DNA of 39,458 nt from assembly GCA_904420535.1 (NCBI GenBank), contig CAJFVQ010000024.1, positions 1-39,458 of the forward strand, in the 5' to 3' direction. The stretch is from Candidatus Cryptoclostridium obscurum. Lineage in GTDB: Bacteria; Bacillota; Dehalobacteriia; UBA7702. Below are positions 34,084 through 39,458 of the stretch, piece by piece (the first letter of the stretch is position 1; each line of letters opens with the position of its first letter). A program made the position numbers and the translations under genes. Under the pieces are notes generated by a model. That model made no database searches. It saw only the letters and a program-made list of their open reading frames with translations, and was not told the origin of the DNA.

Positions 34084-34863
34084 ATGTTGTTAGCCATCGA
34101 TGTGGGGAATACCCATGTGGTGATTGGTGCCTTTCATGGAGAGGATATTACCCATCATTGGCGTATTGCCACCCATGGTGGAAAGACTGAAGATGAAATC
34201 GGTCTGATTTTGCTTGAGCTTTTAGAACGCTCTCATTTAGATGCCAACGATGTGAATGGAATCGTCATTGGTTCTGTGGTACCTACTTTAACGGAATCAC
34301 TGTTTTATATGGCCCAAAAATATTTTAAAATTAAACCTTTGGTTGTCAATGGTCGTATCAAAACAGGAATGCCAATTTTAATGGACAATCCTGTAGAAGT
34401 GGGAGCTGATCGAATTGCCGATGGTGTGGCGGCTTATCGTCTTTACGGCGGCCCTGTGATTGTAGTGGACTTTGGCACAGGAACCACCTTTGACTATATC
34501 ACTGAACGGGGAGAATATGCCGGTGGCGTTATTGCGCCAGGGATTGGTATTTGTATTGAAGCGCTTTTCCATCGTGCGGCTAAGTTGTCGAAAGTGGAAT
34601 ATGTGAAACCGCCGAAGGTGATCGGAACTAACACTGCCAATAGCATGCAGTCAGGATTCTATTATGGTTTTGCGGGACAAGTCGACGGCATTTTGGAGAG
34701 CATGATCCGCGAAATCGGACACGATCATGTCAAGGTTGTCGCTACCGGCGGCTACGGTCGTCTTGTGGAGCGGGAAAGCCAGTATATTCAGGTTGTGGAA
34801 AGCAATCTCACGCTCTATGGGTTGAAAATGCTATACGAGGAAAATTTAGGCCATGTCGACTGA
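34084..34863 (+). CDS. coaX: Type III pantothenate kinase
   Basis: A 259-residue ASKHA-fold kinase catalysing the first step of coenzyme A synthesis. Motifs: MLLAIDVGNTHVVIG (phosphate 1), NPVEVGADRIADGVAAY, VVDFGTGTTFDYI (phosphate 2), GGVIAPGI and ATGGYGRLV. The length is typical. The ATG at 34084 follows GAAAGG, and the gene overlaps dusB by eleven bases. Confidence 0.95.
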   Translation: MLLAIDVGNTHVVIGAFHGEDITHHWRIATHGGKTEDEIGLILLELLERSHLDANDVNGIVIGSVVPTLTESLFYMAQKYFKIKPLVVNGRIKTGMPILMDNPVEVGADRIADGVAAYRLYGGPVIVVDFGTGTTFDYITERGEYAGGVIAPGIGICIEALFHRAAKLSKVEYVKPPKVIGTNTANSMQSGFYYGFAGQVDGILESMIREIGHDHVKVVATGGYGRLVERESQYIQVVESNLTLYGLKMLYEENLGHVD

Positions 34864-35872
34864 ATGGAAGATCGGTACCACCCATCTGAATAATCGTGTT
34901 ATTGTCGCACCTTTGGCAGGAATTACCGATAAAGTATTCCGCCGCATTTTGGAAGAGATGGGCGTGGGGCTTTGCTTTACGGAGATGGTCAGTGCCAAAG
35001 CTCTGATTTACCAGAATAAAAAGACCCATGCCATCATGGATATCCGTGGAGAGGAAGACGTTTGTGGCATTCAGTTATTTGGTCCCGATCCCGGCGAAAT
35101 GGCGTTAGCCGCCAAAATGGCCGAGGATCGCGGGGCCAAAGTCATTGATATCAATATGGGATGCCCGGTGCCAAAAGTTGTAAATAATGGAGAGGGAGCC
35201 GCGCTGCTTCGGGATATTCCCCGTGCCTTAAAAATTGCCGAAGCCGTTGTCAATGCCGTAAGTGTCCCTGTGACGGTAAAGCTGCGCCGCGGCTTTGACA
35301 AAGACCGTAACGGCATTGACCTTGCCAAAGAGTTGCCTTCCGTCGGCGTGCAGGCGTTGACAATGCACGGACGGGATCGTACGCAATATTACAGTGGGAA
35401 AGCCGATTGGGAAGCAATTGCTGATGTGAAGCAAGCGGTATCCGTTCCCGTGATTGGAAATGGGGACATATTTACCCATTCAGATGCAGTCGCAATGCTG
35501 CGAGAAACGGGTTGTGACGGCGTTATGTTGGCCCGCGGAGTCCTGGGAAATCCTTGGTTGGTGCGGGAGACAGTCGCTTGTCTTCAAGGTATGCCTGTGC
35601 CTCCTGCGCCTACCATTGGTCAGCGGATTGATTTGGCCATCCGCCATTTGGAGGAGAGTTGTTCTCTTTATGGCCAGTGGTTGGGTGTTCGCTATATGCG
35701 TAAGTTTTTAGGCTGGTATATCAAAGGATTTCGCGATGCTGCGAAAATGCGCCGTCAAATCAATACCCTTACGGAAATGTCAGAAATTAAAGAATGTCTT
35801 TTATCCTACGCTAGATCTTGTGAAGAGCATGGGGAAGGACAGTGGGATTGTTCCGCTCCTGCTGATTTATAA
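34853..35872 (+). CDS. dusB: tRNA-dihydrouridine synthase B
   Basis: A 339-residue FMN enzyme that reduces uridines in tRNA D-loops. Motifs: VAPLAGITDKVFR, the catalytic Cys104 in NMGCPVPKVV, TVKLRRGFD, MHGRDRTQYYSG, VIGNGDIF and GCDGVMLARG. It begins inside coaX (ATG 34853). The coaX-dusB-greA-lysS order is common in Firmicutes. Confidence 0.95.
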   Translation: MSTEWKIGTTHLNNRVIVAPLAGITDKVFRRILEEMGVGLCFTEMVSAKALIYQNKKTHAIMDIRGEEDVCGIQLFGPDPGEMALAAKMAEDRGAKVIDINMGCPVPKVVNNGEGAALLRDIPRALKIAEAVVNAVSVPVTVKLRRGFDKDRNGIDLAKELPSVGVQALTMHGRDRTQYYSGKADWEAIADVKQAVSVPVIGNGDIFTHSDAVAMLRETGCDGVMLARGVLGNPWLVRETVACLQGMPVPPAPTIGQRIDLAIRHLEESCSLYGQWLGVRYMRKFLGWYIKGFRDAAKMRRQINTLTEMSEIKECLLSYARSCEEHGEGQWDCSAPADL

Positions 35873-35884
35873 AAAATGAATCAA

Positions 35885-35917
35885 GGTCATATCATGCAAT
35901 GAGGTGATATTATGACC
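35885..35917 (+). promoter_or_regulatory. Hairpin covering a start codon
   Basis: GGTCATATC pairs with GATATTATGACC (two-base bulge). The ribosome site GAGGTGAT sits in the loop and adjoining arm, and the ATG lies in the 3' arm. The structure may limit translation of the following gene. Confidence 0.4.
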
Positions 35918-36685
35918 CTAATTGCAGAACCTGTGGTGGATTCGCGCCCCTGCTCGTTGTTCGCAAAAGAGCGAATAGGAGAGGCTGTCGCCATTGCGGG
36001 AGCCCACTGGGTTCCTCTGTTTTGCGGAGAAAATCGCAAGCCCTCTTTTTTGCATCGCCGCCGTCCTTTGGTAGAATACCCCGATTATCTTACCGATTCT
36101 TCTCTTTGTCTGCCCGAAGAGTTAAGGAGTATCCCCACTCTGAAAGGAGATTCTGTGGCCGCTTTGGCTATGGCTTGGCATTTGCAGGAACACTTTTCTT
36201 TGAAAGACCGCTCAGTAATTTTTTGTGGCCTTCGGGAGGCGGCGTCTCTATTTTGGTGTGGATTTTTATTGTCTTTGGATGCATCTTTATATCTTTGGGA
36301 TCGGGAGAAATCTTTTGCGGAACGGTTCGCTTATGATCTATACCATGAAAGCGGAGTTGTCGTTCCCGTCGTATATCGGGAATCTTTACATGAGGGCGTT
36401 CCTGTGCTCGTTCATGGCAATGTATCTACTCCTTTTTTGCGGAATCCTATCATACCGATTCATAAAGACAGCCTTTGCTTTCAATGGAAAAAACGGCTTT
36501 TCCCATCTGCTGTAATGGAGGGTGTGCTGCGAGGCCAAGGATGGCATCCTCCTGAACTTAAACAATTGGAATCCGAAAAAATTCGGAATGATTTTATGTG
36601 TCGATTAAAAGAAAATCAAATGACAATTTGGCGAGAAAGAAACCTTGACAATTTGCGTTGGGAGAAATATAATACATATAATTAG
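35912..36685 (+). CDS. Unknown protein with a possible Rossmann-like segment
   Basis: A 257-residue protein I cannot assign. The middle (about 90-160) reads LKDRSVIFCGLREAASLFWC, then LSLDASLYLWDREKSFAERF, then VVVPVVYRES. This looks like a beta-alpha-beta-alpha-beta pattern of a nucleotide-binding fold, though it lacks a clean GxGxxG. There are no membrane segments or signal peptide. The ATG at 35912 follows GAGGTGAT and lies in a hairpin. The 3' end contains the greA promoter. A dehydrogenase-like or DprA-like fold is possible but not shown. Confidence 0.7.
   Translation: MTLIAEPVVDSRPCSLFAKERIGEAVAIAGAHWVPLFCGENRKPSFLHRRRPLVEYPDYLTDSSLCLPEELRSIPTLKGDSVAALAMAWHLQEHFSLKDRSVIFCGLREAASLFWCGFLLSLDASLYLWDREKSFAERFAYDLYHESGVVVPVVYRESLHEGVPVLVHGNVSTPFLRNPIIPIHKDSLCFQWKKRLFPSAVMEGVLRGQGWHPPELKQLESEKIRNDFMCRLKENQMTIWRERNLDNLRWEKYNTYN
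36645..36673 (+). promoter_or_regulatory. greA: Full-consensus sigma-A promoter for greA
   Basis: TTGACA (36645-36650), exactly 17 bases, TATAAT (36668-36673). It lies within the last codons of the unknown gene and would start a leader of about 100 bases before greA. Confidence 0.88.
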
Positions 36686-36714
36686 ATGGCATAGTTTGAA
36701 TGTGTCTGTAATTG

Positions 36715-36757
36715 GGTGGTTTTATCGCATGATAAGACCGCCTATTTATCATTTTTA
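36715..36757 (+). terminator. Terminator-like attenuator in the greA leader
   Basis: A 12-bp stem with two G-U pairs (GGTGGTTTTATC with GATAAGACCGCC), a GCAT tetraloop, then TATTTATCATTTTT. It lies between the greA promoter and the greA start, so it also ends transcripts from upstream. Confidence 0.8.
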
Positions 36758-36780
36758 AAAATACTCAAAGGAGCAATGAT

Positions 36781-37263
36781 ATGAGTAACGAACAAGAAGA
36801 AGTTCTTTTAACAGCGGAAGGGCTTGAGAAGCTGAAAGAAGAATTGGAAAATTTAAAAACTGTGCGCCGCAAGGAAGTGGCTGCCCGTATCAAACAGGCC
36901 ATTGAGTTCGGTGATATCAGTGAAAATTCTGAATACGACGATGCCAAAAATGAACAGGCCTTTATTGAAGGAAACATTCTCGATTTAGAGAAAAAACTCA
37001 GTCACGCCAGAATTATTGATGATGATCCATCTGATACTGAAAAAGTTTCCATTGGTTCAACGGTCATTTTGGAAGATGTGGAACTCGGTGAAAAAATGGA
37101 GTATACCATTGTTGGTTCCATGGAAGCCGATCCTATGAACGCAAAGATTTCCAACGAATCTCCTGTGGGCAGTGCCATTATCGGTCAAACACTTGGCGCA
37201 ATTGTAGATGTTGCAGCCCCTGCAGGAACCATTCAATATAAAATTGTCAACATTAAAAAGTAA
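36781..37263 (+). CDS. greA: Transcription elongation factor GreA
   Basis: A 160-residue factor that enters the RNA polymerase secondary channel and stimulates cleavage of backtracked RNA. An N-terminal coiled coil (about 10-75) carries the tip acidic pair in [18 protein letters not shown], followed by the FKBP-like C-terminal domain ([18 protein letters not shown]). The ATG at 36781 follows AAAGGAG. lysS begins 15 bases after its stop, so they form one operon. Confidence 0.97.
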   Translation: MSNEQEEVLLTAEGLEKLKEELENLKTVRRKEVAARIKQAIEFGDISENSEYDDAKNEQAFIEGNILDLEKKLSHARIIDDDPSDTEKVSIGSTVILEDVELGEKMEYTIVGSMEADPMNAKISNESPVGSAIIGQTLGAIVDVAAPAGTIQYKIVNIKK

Positions 37264-37278
37264 ATAAGAGGATATACT

Positions 37279-39207
37279 ATGTCAAAAAATGAGTCTAAAG
37301 AGGCCGCTTTGGGGCTGAACGATCAGATGCTGATCCGGAGACAAAAGATGGAAGCCCTGCGCGAACAGGGAATCGATCCCTTCGGCCATCGTTTTGAAAG
37401 AAGTTGTTTTAGTCAAGAAATTATTGATCATTTCGATACCATGGAAGGAAAGACCGTTTCGGTTGCCGGACGCATTATGTCTGTTCGCGGTCACGGAAAA
37501 GTTTCTTTTATGGAGCTTTCTGACTTAAAAGGTACCATACAGTTGTTTTTCAAAATTGACGCTATGGAAGAAGAATCCTTTAAGCGCATCAAATTGTTGG
37601 ATATCGGTGATATTATTGGCGTGACCGGGGAAGTATTTCGCACTCAACGCGGGCAGATATCCGTACGTGTGGCCACATGGGAGATGCTTTCCAAGAGTCT
37701 TCGTCCTTTGCCGGAAAAATACCATGGTTTGAAAGATACGGAACTTCGTTACCGGCAACGCTACGTTGATCTGATTATGAATCCGGAAGTAAAGGATGTT
37801 TTTATCAAGCGCAGCAAGATCATCCGTGCCATTCGCAACTGCCTCGATCATGACGGTTTTATGGAAGTGGAGACCCCGACCCTCCATACCATCGCCGGAG
37901 GAGCTGCGGCACGCCCGTTTATTACCCATCATAACGCTCTCGATATGGAACTCTATATGCGAATTGCCTTGGAGCTCCATTTAAAACGTTTGATAGTCGG
38001 TGGCCTGGATCGCGTATATGAAATTGGCCGCGTATTTCGGAATGAAGGGATTGATATCAAGCACAATCCTGAATTTACCATGCTTGAGATCTACCAAGCT
38101 TTTACCGATTATCAAGGTATGATGGATCTGTTAGAAAACTTGGTAAAAAATGTTTGTGAAGAAGTTCTGGGCAGCACTACCGTTACTTATCAGGGAGAAT
38201 CGTTGGATTTCTCTCATTGGGAGCGTATGACGATGGTAGAAGCTGTCAAAAAATATAGCGGTATTGATTATTATGAATATGAAACCTCCGAAGCTATGAT
38301 TGCGGCCATCAATGAAAAAGGAATTCAGTTGGAATATGATGGAACGCCTACCAAAGGAACGCTTTTAAATTTATTATTTGAAGAAACTGTAGAGGATCAC
38401 CTGATTCAGCCTACCATTATCATGGATTATCCTATTGAAATTTCTCCGTTGGCAAAAAAAATGGAGGATCCCAAGTTTACCTACCGTTTTGAAGGGTTCG
38501 TTTATGGGCGTGAACTTTGCAATGCTTTTTCAGAATTAAATGATCCTTTGGATCAGCGGGATCGCTTTGAAAAACAAATGGAGCTCCGCGCCAAAGGAGA
38601 TGACGAAGCCCACCCCCTCGATGAAGATTATCTGCTTGCTATGGAATACGGATTGGCTCCCACCGGTGGCATTGGCATTGGGGTAGATCGGTTGGTAATG
38701 TTGCTGACCGATAGCGTGTCGATCCGAGATATTCTCCTTTTCCCCACGATGAAACATATTGGCGGGGGAAGCGGTAAAAAGTCAGAGAAACAGACGGTGG
38801 CAACGGATGCGACAGAAGAAAAAGAAGTCATAGATTTTTCAAAAGTTGAAATCGAACCGCTGTTTAAAGACTACGTTGATTTTGAGACCTTTAGCAAATC
38901 TGATTTCCGCGCTGTAAAGGTAAAAGACTGTATTGCCGTACCAAAGTCCAAGAAGCTCCTTCAGTTCACTTTAGACGACGGAAGCGGCGAAGATCGTACC
39001 ATTTTAAGCGGGATTCACGCATATTACGAACCAGAAGATCTGATTGGTAAAACTTGTATTGCTATTACCAACCTGCCTCCCAGAAAAATGATGGGGATTG
39101 ATTCCTGCGGTATGCTGATTTCCGCTGTTCACAGTGAAGAGGGAGAGGAAAAACTTCATCTTTTGATGGTGGACGACCATATTCCTCCAGGCGCAAAACT
39201 TTATTAA
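37279..39207 (+). CDS. lysS: Class II lysyl-tRNA synthetase fused to a C-terminal tRNA-binding domain
   Basis: A 642-residue enzyme charging tRNA-Lys. The OB-fold anticodon domain (about 55-150) is followed by the class II core with LRYRQRYVDL, motif 2 YEIGRVFRNEGIDIKHNPEF and motif 3 GGIGIGVDRLVMLL. The usual enzyme ends near residue 500. Here an acidic linker (about 497-525) leads to an extra Trbp111/MetG-C-like domain (about 530-642) with FRAVKVKDCIAVPKSKKLLQ and TNLPPRKMMGIDSCGMLI. The extra domain probably raises affinity for tRNA. The gene has no separate promoter that I can see. Confidence 0.96.
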   Translation: MSKNESKEAALGLNDQMLIRRQKMEALREQGIDPFGHRFERSCFSQEIIDHFDTMEGKTVSVAGRIMSVRGHGKVSFMELSDLKGTIQLFFKIDAMEEESFKRIKLLDIGDIIGVTGEVFRTQRGQISVRVATWEMLSKSLRPLPEKYHGLKDTELRYRQRYVDLIMNPEVKDVFIKRSKIIRAIRNCLDHDGFMEVETPTLHTIAGGAAARPFITHHNALDMELYMRIALELHLKRLIVGGLDRVYEIGRVFRNEGIDIKHNPEFTMLEIYQAFTDYQGMMDLLENLVKNVCEEVLGSTTVTYQGESLDFSHWERMTMVEAVKKYSGIDYYEYETSEAMIAAINEKGIQLEYDGTPTKGTLLNLLFEETVEDHLIQPTIIMDYPIEISPLAKKMEDPKFTYRFEGFVYGRELCNAFSELNDPLDQRDRFEKQMELRAKGDDEAHPLDEDYLLAMEYGLAPTGGIGIGVDRLVMLLTDSVSIRDILLFPTMKHIGGGSGKKSEKQTVATDATEEKEVIDFSKVEIEPLFKDYVDFETFSKSDFRAVKVKDCIAVPKSKKLLQFTLDDGSGEDRTILSGIHAYYEPEDLIGKTCIAITNLPPRKMMGIDSCGMLISAVHSEEGEEKLHLLMVDDHIPPGAKLY

Positions 39208-39226
39208 TAATTGGATTATAAAAATT

Positions 39227-39276
39227 AAGGGACTTTTTGCGAAATGATACGAAAAGTCCCTTGATTTAAAATTTTT
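39227..39276 (+). terminator. Terminator of greA-lysS
   Basis: An 11-bp stem (AAGGGACTTTT with AAAAGTCCCTT) followed by GATTTAAAATTTTTC. Confidence 0.82.
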
Positions 39277-39298
39277 CTAAAAAATCCTTGAAAAAGTG

Positions 39299-39327
39299 TT
39301 GACTTTTGGAAAGAAAAGTGTTATAGT
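39299..39327 (+). promoter_or_regulatory. rRNA operon promoter P1
   Basis: TTGACT, 17 bases, TATAGT. The -10 element overlaps an inverted repeat, AAAAGTGTTA (39314-39323) with TAACACTTTT (39349-39358), which encloses a smaller CCCGTT/AACGGG hairpin. Confidence 0.8.
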
Positions 39328-39402
39328 TAAATTCGCCCGTTAAACGGGTAACACTTTTGTCAAGACTGAGTAAAAATTCAAGCAAAAGTTAGTAGAAAGT
39401 AC

Positions 39403-39431
39403 TTGACAAAGTGAAGGAGAAGTAGTATACT
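39403..39431 (+). promoter_or_regulatory. rRNA operon promoter P2
   Basis: TTGACA, 17 bases, TATACT. Two strong promoters in tandem about 100 bases apart are typical of rRNA operons. Confidence 0.88.
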
Positions 39432-39437
39432 TTAAAA

Positions 39438-39458
39438 GCTGGTCTTTGGGAACTGAAC
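39438..39458 (+). other. rRNA leader sequence at the window edge
   Basis: GGTCTTTGGGAACTGAAC closely resembles the TCTTTGAAAACTGAAC sequence found just upstream of Firmicute 16S rRNA genes. The 16S gene itself is not in the window. Confidence 0.75.

Noticed and set aside
1-39458. CRISPR arrays, insertion sequences, prophage, integrase or att sites
   Set aside because: I saw no regularly spaced repeats, transposase or integrase genes, or terminal repeats. The tRNA genes at 20496-20652 show no adjacent integrated element.

Overview
The window is chromosomal DNA of a spore-forming, low-to-moderate GC Firmicute (Clostridia or a related class). The evidence is spoIIE, a cotS/cotSA-type spore coat cluster, an S-layer-homology (SLH) surface protein, the blocks tilS-ftsH, folP-folB-folK, birA-pepT-coaX-dusB and greA-lysS, near-consensus sigma-A promoters and strong GGAGG ribosome sites. 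I do not name a genus.

Layout. 1-4494: a possible partial antisense frame, a GLUG-repeat/SLH surface protein with a damaged signal-peptide start, a MATE exporter and a YbaK-type deacylase. 4500-7080: a G5/M23 peptidase gene preceded by Spo0A-box-like sites, then a thioredoxin-reductase-like flavoprotein. 7163-10255: a spore coat cluster of a CotS-family kinase-fold protein, a second member that has lost its catalytic residues, and a CotSA-like glycosyltransferase. 10310-11873 (minus): a DUF554 membrane protein behind a MerR-type promoter, and its likely BmrR-like regulator.

12197-20261 is the accessory region of most interest. A textbook -24/-12 sigma-54 promoter precedes a five-gene operon: a fumarate-reductase-like flavoprotein, a stand-alone [2Fe-2S] subunit, an NhaC antiporter, an AGCS Na+ symporter and an SDR dehydrogenase. 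A convergent sigma-54 activator follows, with GAFTEA in place of GAFTGA. The flavoprotein lacks the fumarate-site His-Pro-Thr motif. My inference is a Na+-coupled uptake and redox catabolic module for an unidentified substrate, switched on by the local activator.

20455-22000: tRNA-Glu and tRNA-Met (minus), a DUF421 protein and a DUF606 transporter. 22129-39207 is a housekeeping and sporulation run on the plus strand: spoIIE, tilS, ftsH, an HD-domain protein, folP-folB-folK, a 37-residue membrane protein, a ferritin-like protein, a second DUF606 transporter, birA, pepT (frameshifted), coaX, dusB, an unknown protein, greA (with an attenuator-like leader) and lysS fused to a tRNA-binding domain. 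The last 160 bases carry two tandem strong promoters and a typical rRNA leader sequence, so an rRNA operon probably begins just past the window.

Three genes (the SLH protein, the AGCS symporter and pepT) carry lesions. Two of these look like single-base losses, so sequence error and true gene decay must be told apart before conclusions are drawn.
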